Shown here: in pieces, positions 24,821-32,730 of the stretch
Layout of the letters: every line of letters begins with the position of its first letter
How positions within the stretch are numbered: position 1 is the stretch's first letter
Assembly: GCA_964534315.1 (NCBI GenBank)
Contig: CAZHOV010000013.1
Span: forward strand, 1 to 56,983
Direction: 5' to 3'
DNA length: 56,983 nt
From: CAZHOV01 sp964534315
GTDB taxonomy: Bacteria; Bacteroidota; Bacteroidia; Chitinophagales; Saprospiraceae
Notes under the pieces: generated by a model
Database searches by the model: none
What the model was told of the DNA's origin: nothing
Seen by the model: the letters and a program-made list of their open reading frames with translations, nothing else
Program-made: the position numbers and the translations under genes

Positions 24821-26131
24821 CTACCTTCCAGTATTACCACTCGGTTTCGGTATCTTACTTTCATGCGGGTCTAACTCCGGGTAACCCAGTTCTTTCTCCA
24901 ATTGCTGCTCGATTTCTGGGGTGATGATATGTTCCATTGCTTCGGCATCGTCGTGTACATGGTCGGGCGCAAGGTTTAGTCGCTTATTGAGGTAGAGCTC
25001 CCACAGACGGTGGAGCCTTACGATACGGGCGCTTTCCCGGATACCTTTGTCTGTCAGTCTCCACACTCCTATCCCTTCTTTTTCAAGGAGGCGTTCCTTG
25101 GTCAATAGGTTGAGTCCTTTATTGAGTACCTCAGATCTAAACTGTCGGAAATCCTGAATTTCATGTAGGGGTCTGGGCGATTCAAAACTTTGTTGCTGTT
25201 CGCCTATGTTATAAAAGGTTTTTAGAATATTTTCTTTAAGGATCTTTATTCTGTTCTGTCGCTGCTGCCACAAACGGGCGAGTACACCTCTGCGAGGAGC
25301 AAAAAATGCTGAAAAGATAGAGATCAATGAGAGTACAATAACAATCCAGGGGCCCGTTGGCATATCGGCATTGGAATAGGAGACAAAAGACCCCACCCAG
25401 GCGGAGACTACACCGATCAATGCAGCCAAAAATAGCATCAAGGGTAATTTGTTGGTCCAAAAGCGGGCCGCGGCTGCGGGGGTGATCAAGAGGGCGGCCA
25501 TTAGTACTACTCCCACGGCCTGAATGCCGATAGCTACAGATAAAACGGTTAGTGTAGAGAGGACAAACTCTAATGTCCTTATGGGTAGACCAACGGAATG
25601 AGCAAAAGCCTGATCAAAAGCTAGTAACTTTAATTCTTTGTAGAAAAGACCTAATATAGCTAAGATCAACACCGCCACCCATATAATCGTTTGTACATCC
25701 AGCCAGGTCATCGAAGCAGCTTTACCAAATAAGAATTTATCCAATCCACTTTGATTGCCAGAACCTGAATGCTGAATGGAAGTCAGTAATAAAATTCCAA
25801 CCCCAAAAAAGACACTCAATACAATACCTATGGCAGCATCGGTTTTTAGTTTTGTTTTATTGACAATTAAATCGACAGTCAACAACGATATCCAGCCTGT
25901 AATGACTGCACCCAACAATAACACAAACGGATTTTTTGTCCCTGATAAAATAAATGCCAGACAAACACCTGGTAATAAGGAGTGCGCCACTGCATCTCCC
26001 AACAAAGCCCGCTTTCGCAGAAAGGTAAAACATCCCACCAGGGCCGAGCTGGCCCCCAAAAGCACCGCTCCTATCACCACCGTCCGGGCGGTGGGATCTG
26101 CAAGGGTTAAGAAATCAAAAAATAATTCCAT
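24821..26131 (-). CDS. Metal ABC permease fused to an MntR/DtxR-like regulator domain
   Basis: A 436-residue fusion. Residues 1-285 are a metal ABC permease (CFTFLRKRALLGDAVAHSLLPGV; AIGIQAVGVVLMAALLITPAAAARFW). After a basic linker (LARLWQQRQNRIK), residues 295-425 resemble a metalloregulator: a winged helix ending in WRLTDKGIRESA, then RIVRLHRLWELYL and DDAEAMEHII, ending in DPHESKIPKP. The dimerisation-domain metal ligands of MntR appear to be kept (His374, Glu397, Glu400, His401), whereas the first-helix ligands (Asp8 and Glu11 in MntR) seem replaced by Asn and Lys. The domain faces the cytoplasm. It may sense metal to gate transport or act as a membrane-tethered repressor. The ATG at 26131 is preferred to the GTG at 26158. 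Confidence 0.9.
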   Translation of the reverse strand: MELFFDFLTLADPTARTVVIGAVLLGASSALVGCFTFLRKRALLGDAVAHSLLPGVCLAFILSGTKNPFVLLLGAVITGWISLLTVDLIVNKTKLKTDAAIGIVLSVFFGVGILLLTSIQHSGSGNQSGLDKFLFGKAASMTWLDVQTIIWVAVLILAILGLFYKELKLLAFDQAFAHSVGLPIRTLEFVLSTLTVLSVAIGIQAVGVVLMAALLITPAAAARFWTNKLPLMLFLAALIGVVSAWVGSFVSYSNADMPTGPWIVIVLSLISIFSAFFAPRRGVLARLWQQRQNRIKILKENILKTFYNIGEQQQSFESPRPLHEIQDFRQFRSEVLNKGLNLLTKERLLEKEGIGVWRLTDKGIRESARIVRLHRLWELYLNKRLNLAPDHVHDDAEAMEHIITPEIEQQLEKELGYPELDPHESKIPKPSGNTGR

Positions 26132-26139
26132 TATTTCAA

Positions 26140-26292
26140 AATTGAACGCAGATGACACGGATTAACCGGATCTACGCAGATCATGTTTATTTAAAGGTTT
26201 TCGCAAAGGCGCAACGTCCGCAAAGGCTCCTAAACCACGAATTGCTCATTCCTCATTGCTCATTCCACATTGCACATTCCTCATTGCTCATT
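26140..26292. repeat. Short-word tracts between operon genes
   Basis: Reading along the plus strand: ACGCAGATGACACGGATTAA and CGGATCTACGCAGATC words, then TTCGCAAAGGCGCAACG and CGCAAAGG words, then a run of ATTGCTCATTCCTCATTGC words. The last of these supplies the stop codon of the ATPase gene (26288-26290). The tract separates two genes that must work together in one transporter. Confidence 0.75.
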
Positions 26293-27100
26293 GATTTTCC
26301 CTATCCTCATAATATTTCTCCCGCACGGGGAAGTCTTTCTTTTCGATGAGATCTGCGAGTTGAGAAAGAATCGTCAATTTACTACCATAGGCTTCTCCCA
26401 ATTTTTCGTAAGTAAAGATTTCTTCTTTTGGCCCCGCTCCAATCAGCCGGGTATTTAGAAGGATGATCCAGTCAAAAAAATGCTTGGCGGTGTTGAGATC
26501 GTGGTGGACAATCAGCATGGTTTTTCCGGCTGCTTTCATTTCTGTCAACAGGGTGAGGATGGCTTCTTCAGAGGCCGCATCTACCCCTGCAAAAGGCTCG
26601 TCCATGAGGTATAGACCTGCCTGCTGAGCCAGCGATCGAGCAATAAAGACGCGCTGTTGCTGCCCGCCGGAAAGCTGGGAGATCTGGCGGTCTGAGAACT
26701 CCAACATATTGACTTTCTCCAATGCCGCCTTGGCAATCTCCCTATCTTTTTTCGACAGCCTGCGAAGCAGATTAGATTTTTTATAACGTCCCATCAACAC
26801 TACATCCATCACATTGGCCGGAAAATCCCAGTCAACTGATTCGCGCTGCGGGACATAGCTGATGCTTTCCCGCATCTCTTCCAGTGACTTTCCAAAAACT
26901 TTGGCATAACCACTAATGCTAGGCACCAGCCCCATTATAGCTTTGATCAAGGTCGATTTACCCGCTCCGTTTGGCCCAATCACCCCGATTATTTTCCCTT
27001 TTGGCAGGGCAAAATCAATATCCCACAACACCGGCCGCCGATTATAACTGACCGTCAGGTTGTGCACTTCTATAGCAGGTATGTTACTGTCGTTCTTCAA
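26288..27100 (-). CDS. Metal ABC transporter ATP-binding protein (TroB/ZnuC type)
   Basis: A 270-residue ABC ATPase with Walker A GPNGAGKST (42-50), a Q-loop in SYVPQRESVDWDFPANVMDVVLMGRY (the Trp-Asp-Phe form is typical of Mn/Fe/Zn transporters), signature LSGGQQQR, Walker B LYLMDEPFAG and switch His in VHHD. It energises the two permeases encoded downstream on the same strand. The last codons run into an ATTGCTC repeat that provides the stop. About 540 bases, mostly repeat, separate it from the binding-protein gene upstream, so it may depend on read-through from the operator-controlled promoter at 28.6 kb or on an unseen internal promoter. Confidence 0.95.
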   Translation of the reverse strand: MKNDSNIPAIEVHNLTVSYNRRPVLWDIDFALPKGKIIGVIGPNGAGKSTLIKAIMGLVPSISGYAKVFGKSLEEMRESISYVPQRESVDWDFPANVMDVVLMGRYKKSNLLRRLSKKDREIAKAALEKVNMLEFSDRQISQLSGGQQQRVFIARSLAQQAGLYLMDEPFAGVDAASEEAILTLLTEMKAAGKTMLIVHHDLNTAKHFFDWIILLNTRLIGAGPKEEIFTYEKLGEAYGSKLTILSQLADLIEKKDFPVREKYYEDRENQ

Positions 27101-27269
27101 ATTGAGCTTTTTTGTTTCGAAAGTCGTGAAGATTTATGGTTGAAGGTTCGTTACCTCTTATCCTTTTGTATCTATGGGCTTTGCCTACCAGTTTTTGGAT
27201 GTCAGTCCTTCTGTTTGAAATTTACTGAATTTCCAAATCTCTACCAGCTAAAACCTAAATCCTATTCTC

Positions 27270-27612
27270 TCCATTGCACCGCTTTACCCCTTTTGTACCG
27301 ATGTCCCCCTTTGTACCGCTATACCCTTTTTGTACCTTTTGCACCGCTATACCCTTGTGTACCGCTGCACCCCTTGTGTACCGCTGCACCGCTATACCCT
27401 TGTGTACCGCTGCACCCCTTGTGTACCGCTGCACCGCTATACCCTTTTGTACCGATGTACCCCTTGTGCACCGCTGCACCCTTTTGTACCGCTGCACCGC
27501 TATACCCTTGTGTACCGCTGCACCCTTTTGTACCGTTTTATACCGTTGCACCGCTGCACCCTTTTGTACCGTTGTACCACTATACCCTTTTTGTACCGTT
27601 GCACCGTTTTTT
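27270..27612 (-). repeat. ACCGCTGC/ACCGCTAT 8-bp word tract at the 3' end of the binding-protein gene
   Basis: About forty copies of words such as TACCGCTGCACC, CGCTATACCCTTGTG and TTTTGTACCG at 8-9 base spacing. It lies inside the metal-transport operon, between the ATPase and the binding-protein gene. Open frames on both strands across it are produced by the repeat and are not genes. The remainder of the gap (27101-27270) shows nothing recognisable. Confidence 0.85.
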
Positions 27613-27643
27613 TTTATTCTTTATCCTTAATTCCCAATATTCC

Positions 27644-28576
27644 CTACCTCAATCCATCTACGATGGTCTTTACATTTTCTTGTACCATTCCAATATAGCT
27701 ACCGGCGAGGCCATCTGCTTCCCCCATAGCATCTGAGTATAGTGTTCCTCCGATATTGACTTCATGGTTCTTCGCTTTACAGCCTTCCACAACCGCTTTT
27801 AAGGATTTTTCTGGTACCGAACTTTCCACAAAGACTGCATTGATCCTTCGGTCCACAATAAACTGGGTAAGTTCCTTAACGTCTTTAATTCCGTACTCTG
27901 AAACGGTTGAAATACCTTGTAACCCACGAACTTCGATTTGGTATTGATTTCCAAAATAGCTAAACGCATCGTGGGCAGTAATCAGTACCCGTTGCTGCTC
28001 CGGAATAGAAGCAATAGATTGGGTAACTTCCTGGTGTAAAGTCTCTAATTTGGATAAATAAGTAGCCGTATTTTTTGCAAATTCCTCCTTTTGATCCGGA
28101 AATTGCGTTTGTAATTTTTGAGAAAGCGCCTCTACGGCCTTCGACCACAAACTCACATCAAACCAGATGTGCGGGTCATACGTATCTTCAAAGCCCGATG
28201 TATTGAGTAACAGACTGGTATCCAGCGCTTCCGCCATAGCATAAACTTCCTTCTGCCGGCCTAGCTTTTCCAGCACCTCTCCCATTTTTCCTTCCAGATG
28301 CAAGCCATTGTAGATAATCATATTGGCAGAAGATAACTTTTTAAGATCGCCCTGTGTCGCCTTGTACAAATGAGGATCCACTCCCGGCCCCATCAATCCG
28401 ATCACCTCTGCTTTGTTCCCTGCGATATTCCGAACGGCATCGGTAATCATTCCCGTCGTGCAGGTGATCTTGAGCTTGCCCTCCGATTCATTGGAGGAAG
28501 GAGCATTTTGACAAGCGGTAAGGAAAAAAATGAACAGAAAAATAATTAAAGTAATAGGAGGATAGTTTTGTTGCAT
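27644..28576 (-). CDS. Metal-binding lipoprotein of the TroA type
   Basis: A 310-residue cluster 9 solute-binding lipoprotein (lipobox FLTAC, Cys22) that captures divalent metal outside the inner membrane for the ABC transporter. The four ligand positions of TroA align well: His69 (GPGVDPHLYKAT), His136 (YDPHIWFD), His202 (LITAHDAFSYFG) and Asp282 (TLYSDAMGE). Treponema TroA has His68, His133, His199 and Asp279, so manganese, zinc or iron are all possible. No His-rich loop of the ZnuA kind is present, which argues mildly against a dedicated zinc system. It is the first gene of the operon, with a strong promoter and two likely operators upstream. Confidence 0.94.
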   Translation of the reverse strand: MQQNYPPITLIIFLFIFFLTACQNAPSSNESEGKLKITCTTGMITDAVRNIAGNKAEVIGLMGPGVDPHLYKATQGDLKKLSSANMIIYNGLHLEGKMGEVLEKLGRQKEVYAMAEALDTSLLLNTSGFEDTYDPHIWFDVSLWSKAVEALSQKLQTQFPDQKEEFAKNTATYLSKLETLHQEVTQSIASIPEQQRVLITAHDAFSYFGNQYQIEVRGLQGISTVSEYGIKDVKELTQFIVDRRINAVFVESSVPEKSLKAVVEGCKAKNHEVNIGGTLYSDAMGEADGLAGSYIGMVQENVKTIVDGLR

Positions 28577-28586
28577 TTCATGCTTT

Positions 28587-28600
28587 TTAGTTTCAGCTAA
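28587..28600 (-). promoter_or_regulatory. Candidate metalloregulator operator, proximal dyad
   Basis: TTAG-N6-CTAA lies between the -7 element and the start codon of the binding-protein gene, about where transcription should begin. The half-sites match those in the DtxR-family operator core TTAGGTTAGCCTAA. A second dyad of the same form is 46 bp upstream. Confidence 0.5.
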
Positions 28601-28610
28601 TAATAATTTT

Positions 28611-28642
28611 CAAAGGTACAAAATAAAAAATGTTAGCCACAA
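28611..28642 (-). promoter_or_regulatory. Promoter of the metal-uptake operon
   Basis: On the minus strand TTG (28640-28642), 21 bases, and TACCTTTG (28611-28618) match the Bacteroidota promoter consensus. The -33 element lies inside the distal TTAG-N6-CTAA dyad. Confidence 0.65.
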
Positions 28643-28646
28643 CTAA
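28633..28646 (-). promoter_or_regulatory. Candidate metalloregulator operator, distal dyad
   Basis: A second TTAG-N6-CTAA sequence overlaps the -33 element, directly after the stop codon of the adenosine deaminase gene. A repressor bound here would block RNA polymerase. Confidence 0.5.
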
Positions 28647-29639
28647 TTAATATTTTGCATATTCTATTTCCACCTTTCTTTTTAAGGTAAGCTTTTGTGC
28701 TAATGGTAGAAATGCATGCTCTATCGCTTCCAGATTGCACTTCAAAAAATGGTTTTTTTTCCACCCAAATGTTTGTTCAAGTAACTGATATTCGCGGGGT
28801 AGATTAGTATCCGAAATGGTTCGGGTATCGGTATTGATGCTCATGGAAATACCTGATTGATAAATTTCATCTGCAGGGTGCTGCTTGATGGTTGAATAAA
28901 TATTTGTTTGAAGGTTGCTGGTGGGACAGACTTCGAGGTGGATATTTTTTTGTTTTAGAAAGGCCATCAGTTCAGCGTCTTCAATACTCCTAATTCCATG
29001 TCCAATGCGGGATGGGCCAAAACGGTTTAAGGTTTCCCATACACTTGCTGGTCCTTTAGCTTCACCTGCATGGGCTGTACACGGAATACTGTTTTCTTTT
29101 GCATATTGAAATGCCTTTACGTGATTTGTGATAGGAAAACCAGCCTCATCTCCTGCAATATCAAACCCTACCACTTTAGAACCTTTAAATTGCTCCACCA
29201 ACCGGACCGTCTCCATACTTTGTGCCTCTGAAAAATGCCTCAGGGTACAGAGTATCAGTCTGGCTTCGATACCCGTTTCTTTAATACTCTGAACAACAGT
29301 ATGGTCAACTACCTTCACGACTTCTTCCGCAGATAATCCTTTTTCTGTATGTAGCAATGGCGCAAACCGAATCTCCGCATAAATGACCTGATCAGCCTGT
29401 AGCTGCTTAAATAGGTCTTTCGTTACCATTTCCAGCTGCTCTCTCGTTTGCATCAACCGGATCCCATTGACAGCACGGGTAAGGAAATCCGCCAGATCGT
29501 GGCACCGGGGAGGCCCAACGAACGTAGCCCGGTATTCCTCAAAGGTAATCTTTGGGTCAATAGCCCTCACCACCTCATAACTCAGGGAGCAATCCAGGTG
29601 TAAATGCAATTCTACCTTCGGAAGTGTTGAAAGATCCAT
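28647..29639 (-). CDS. add: Adenosine deaminase
   Basis: A 330-residue member of the adenosine/AMP deaminase family, which hydrolyses adenosine to inosine and ammonia with a zinc ion. Zinc ligands are His12 and His14 (VELHLHLD), a His in TAHAGEAKG, the catalytic His in RIGHGI and an Asp in SINTDT. In the last motif the second Asp of the animal enzyme (STDDP) is Thr; this is common in bacterial members but leaves some doubt about the exact substrate (adenosine or a related nucleoside such as aminofutalosine). It is followed directly by the operator region of the metal-uptake operon, without a visible terminator. Confidence 0.88.
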   Translation of the reverse strand: MDLSTLPKVELHLHLDCSLSYEVVRAIDPKITFEEYRATFVGPPRCHDLADFLTRAVNGIRLMQTREQLEMVTKDLFKQLQADQVIYAEIRFAPLLHTEKGLSAEEVVKVVDHTVVQSIKETGIEARLILCTLRHFSEAQSMETVRLVEQFKGSKVVGFDIAGDEAGFPITNHVKAFQYAKENSIPCTAHAGEAKGPASVWETLNRFGPSRIGHGIRSIEDAELMAFLKQKNIHLEVCPTSNLQTNIYSTIKQHPADEIYQSGISMSINTDTRTISDTNLPREYQLLEQTFGWKKNHFLKCNLEAIEHAFLPLAQKLTLKRKVEIEYAKY

Positions 29640-29647
29640 AGAGCAAT

Positions 29648-29757
29648 CAGAAAGAGTTGAAAGTTGAAAGTTGAAAGTTAAAAGTTGAAAGTTAAAAGTT
29701 GAAAGTTGAAAGGTTGCTATGTCGTTCGGTCTGGTCCTCTCGTCCTCTCGTCCTAAA
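29648..29757. repeat. GAAAGTTG and TCCTCTCG word tracts at a gene 3' end
   Basis: GAAAGTTGAAAGTTAAAAG words (29648-29714) are followed by CCTCTCGTCCTCTCGTCC (29733-29754), which touches the stop codon of the TonB-dependent receptor gene. The second word type recurs in the same gene-relative orientation after the S9 peptidase gene (36470) and after rplS (42626). Confidence 0.75.
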
Positions 29758-32116
29758 AATTGATTACGATGCCGATCGTTGGGAGTACCTGGCTGGTTTC
29801 TACGTTTTCTATTTGAATGAGCCGGTTGGGGCGTACAACTAGGCCCTCGTCGGTCCGGTCCAATCCATACTGAGGTTCTTGGGGTTGGTTGGTACTTAAG
29901 ACATTTTGGACATCAATAAAGAGATCGAAACTGAACTTTTTGAAGTTCCATTTTTTATCGACGCGCATATCCAATTGGCTGAAGGCACTCAGCCGTTCTT
30001 CACCAAATCTGGAATAATCCCTGATCAAGGCCGGATAGTTAGCCAGTGTAGCTTCTTCATCAACCGGAACAAAAGGGGCCCTGCCCAGATAGCGGTAGCG
30101 AGCGCTGATCTCCCAGTTGCCTTTCAATTTGTAGCCGGCGGTCAACGCAACAAGATGGCGATTATCCCAGGTAGATGGCAGATACCTGCCTTCATCAAAG
30201 CCGGTAAATTCACTCCAAAATAAAGTATAAGCTACAATAGCATAAAAATTGCCGTTAAATTTTTGCTGAAAAAGAAATTCTGCCCCATAAGTTCTTCCTT
30301 TACCGACGCTGGCGACAGGCTCACTACCGAGTACCTCAAATCCGCCACCTTTATTAGCTACTGAAACGCTATCCCTAACAGAGACCGGATAATTGTCATA
30401 CAATTTAACAAACCCTTCCAGCGTAATTCTTGCCGATTCATTGATCAAATATTCAATGCCGCCCACGATATGGTCGCTTCGGATATATTTCGAAGAACGG
30501 TTGATGTTATTCCCAAAGTTATCTTCAAAACCGAGAATGGTGTAGGGTGGAATCTTAAAATACCGGCCTACAGAAAAATTGGCATTCCAGCTACCATCCT
30601 GACTCAATCGGTAGGAAAGCGCCATTCTGGGACTCAACGTCCGGTATAGCTCATTTCCTGTATCGGTAAAGGTATTCCCGTCTACCCTGAGGCCTACCGA
30701 AAAACTCAGCCTTTCCTGAAGAAACCGGGTAGAAGACTGTACAAAAAGCCCATACCTGAAAAAATCGAGTGAGGAGTTAAACGTAAGATTATTTATCAGG
30801 TCGCGGGTTTCGTTCCGGTAATTGACAAATTGGACCGACCCTCCGAAATTAGTGGTCCACTTACCAAAAAATTTGGTTAGTCGATATCTTAGCTTAGTTT
30901 CTTGTTCTTTAGAGTCGTTTTCAAAGAACAGACCGGTTTGGTTTACATTATCCGAATACTGAGAGAATTGGTTATTTAATACATTACTGCTTACGGTGGT
31001 CTGCATATAACCGGAATTATCTTTAAACCGGTTTCGCCAGGTCAATCCAAGCGCATTGGTTTGTTGCCGGATCACCGGCACCTGATCCTGAACAGCTTGC
31101 TGCTCGGGGTCAAATTCTTCCAGCTCGCTTACGGAAAAGTCGTCGATCGAACCTACTCCGGTAAAGGTAATTTCGTTATACGCGTCAATCTTGTGATTCA
31201 ATTTATATTGATAATCCCAATAATCGGGAAGAATGGGCAGGCCGATAAAATCAAAAAGGAATTGGAGGTAGGATCTTCTGACGGAAGCGATAAAGGTGGT
31301 ATTACCACGCTCTTTTTTTCCTTTAAACAAGGGGCCTTCGAGAGTCAGGGCCGCCTCGCTGGCACCTACTCTTATGTTGGCCCCAAATTTCCGGGGGTTG
31401 CCTGTTCGCTGATCAAATTGTAACACCCCGGAAAGGACATTGTCATACTGAGCGCCAAAAGCACTCGTGGTGAGCGTCACCCCTTCAAAAAAAGACACAT
31501 TCAGCAACCCCACAGGACCACCTGCAGATCCCTGGGTAGCAAAGTGATTAATATTCGGAATTTCCACACCATCCAGATAATAGACATTTTCATTAGGAGC
31601 TCCCCCTCTGATAATCACATCATTTCGAAAACCGGCTACCGACCCCGATACTCCCGGGAGCGATTGGACGACCTTCGCAATATCATTATTCCCTCCGGGA
31701 TAGGCAGCGACCTCTTCCTGGGATAACTTTTGAATAGATAAGGGCGTTTCCTGGAGTTTGGTAAAAGGATTTGGCTTGACAACCAGTTCATCCAACTCAT
31801 AAGCGGCCTCTTCCAATGGAAAATTAACGTCGATATTGCCTTCCGAGCGGATAACAATATTGTATTGAACCAACGAATTATACCCTACGTAAGAAGCTTT
31901 AATATTATAGGTCTTCGTTGGGATTTCAGAAAAAGAATAATACCCCTCAGCATCGGTTACAGCACCAAATGATGTCTCTTCAATCTGAACTGTTGCTCCA
32001 ATTAGGGGTTCCCCTGTCTTGCTATCTGTTACCTTTCCTGCAAGTGATCCCGTCTGGGCGATTACCAACGTACAAAAAAGAAACAGGTTGAAAATAAGTA
32101 GCAGCCTTCTTATCAT
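29753..32116 (-). CDS. TonB-dependent receptor with carboxypeptidase-regulatory-like domain
   Basis: A 787-residue outer-membrane receptor. The signal peptide ends near VIAQ. Residues 22-110 form a carboxypeptidase D regulatory-like beta domain (GSLAGKVTDSKTGEPLIGATVQIEETSFGAVTDAEGYYSF), then comes the plug (ELDELVVKPNPF ... VQSLPGVSGSVAGFRNDVIIRGGAPNENVYYLDGVEIPNINHF), then a beta-barrel of about 570 residues ending in the usual aromatic residue (IGIVINF). No SusD partner is adjacent, so it is a solo receptor; the ligand is unknown. It is not next to the metal operon in an obvious transcriptional way, although iron or cobalamin uptake cannot be excluded. Confidence 0.93.
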   Translation of the reverse strand: MIRRLLLIFNLFLFCTLVIAQTGSLAGKVTDSKTGEPLIGATVQIEETSFGAVTDAEGYYSFSEIPTKTYNIKASYVGYNSLVQYNIVIRSEGNIDVNFPLEEAAYELDELVVKPNPFTKLQETPLSIQKLSQEEVAAYPGGNNDIAKVVQSLPGVSGSVAGFRNDVIIRGGAPNENVYYLDGVEIPNINHFATQGSAGGPVGLLNVSFFEGVTLTTSAFGAQYDNVLSGVLQFDQRTGNPRKFGANIRVGASEAALTLEGPLFKGKKERGNTTFIASVRRSYLQFLFDFIGLPILPDYWDYQYKLNHKIDAYNEITFTGVGSIDDFSVSELEEFDPEQQAVQDQVPVIRQQTNALGLTWRNRFKDNSGYMQTTVSSNVLNNQFSQYSDNVNQTGLFFENDSKEQETKLRYRLTKFFGKWTTNFGGSVQFVNYRNETRDLINNLTFNSSLDFFRYGLFVQSSTRFLQERLSFSVGLRVDGNTFTDTGNELYRTLSPRMALSYRLSQDGSWNANFSVGRYFKIPPYTILGFEDNFGNNINRSSKYIRSDHIVGGIEYLINESARITLEGFVKLYDNYPVSVRDSVSVANKGGGFEVLGSEPVASVGKGRTYGAEFLFQQKFNGNFYAIVAYTLFWSEFTGFDEGRYLPSTWDNRHLVALTAGYKLKGNWEISARYRYLGRAPFVPVDEEATLANYPALIRDYSRFGEERLSAFSQLDMRVDKKWNFKKFSFDLFIDVQNVLSTNQPQEPQYGLDRTDEGLVVRPNRLIQIENVETSQVLPTIGIVINF

Positions 32117-32730
32117 GATTTTTTTCCAGATTTAATTGAATTAGATAAGCGGTCAACCAAAATTTCTTAGGAGATAATTATTGACCTTTCCGGATACCTA
32201 CAATTTTGAATTAAAATTGTTGTTATTAATTTTCCGGAAAGATAGAAAAATGAAGCTGGAAAATGGATACGACCGGATAAGAAGGCCGCCTAATTTAGCC
32301 TTACCTTACAAGTAAAGCGGTATCAAAAAATGCAAAGACCAAAAGATTAATAAAAAAAGAGCCTTAAGAAAAATGAGTAAGTTTTCTTTCCGTTTCATAA
32401 GCGCATGTTTTGAATATGTTCAATAAATGGGATATATAATTCTATAGTACATAAATTATTCCAATTTTAATTATTGAACCCAAGTTTGAAAAACTTTTCT
32501 CTCCTATTGCAAGATCTGTTGGTGAATCTTCTTATTTTCTATTTCAAGAAGGGCAGATCTTTTCTATAAAATTTAAAATTTTTTAAAACGATTTTCCATT
32601 CTTCTTGTTTAAATCATTAATTTTAAGGAAGGAACCCAACTTGTTAAAAATACATTGCAAGCCAACTTTTCCATTCCTCCTTTTACCTCTCGCTATATAT
32701 AGGCGTTTATTTTTTTGAAATCAGCATCGT
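32117..32730. other. 614-base gene-free region
   Basis: AT-rich sequence between the divergent TonB-dependent receptor and protease genes. I see a short hairpin (CAATTTT / AAAATTG, near 32209-32227) and a 30-codon minus-strand frame (32306-32398) with one hydrophobic segment but no supporting signal. No promoter with a good TAnnTTTG match was found; regulation of both flanking genes probably lies here. Confidence 0.6.

Noticed and set aside
27062..27736. Long open frames on both strands across the metal-operon gap
   Set aside because: They are produced by the ACCGCTGC-type repeat, which lacks stop codons in several frames; the translations are low-complexity Cys/Pro/Tyr/Leu strings with no homologous feel.
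32306..32398. 30-codon minus-strand frame with one hydrophobic segment
   Set aside because: It lies in very AT-rich sequence where Leu/Phe-rich frames arise by chance; no promoter, ribosome site or terminator supports it.
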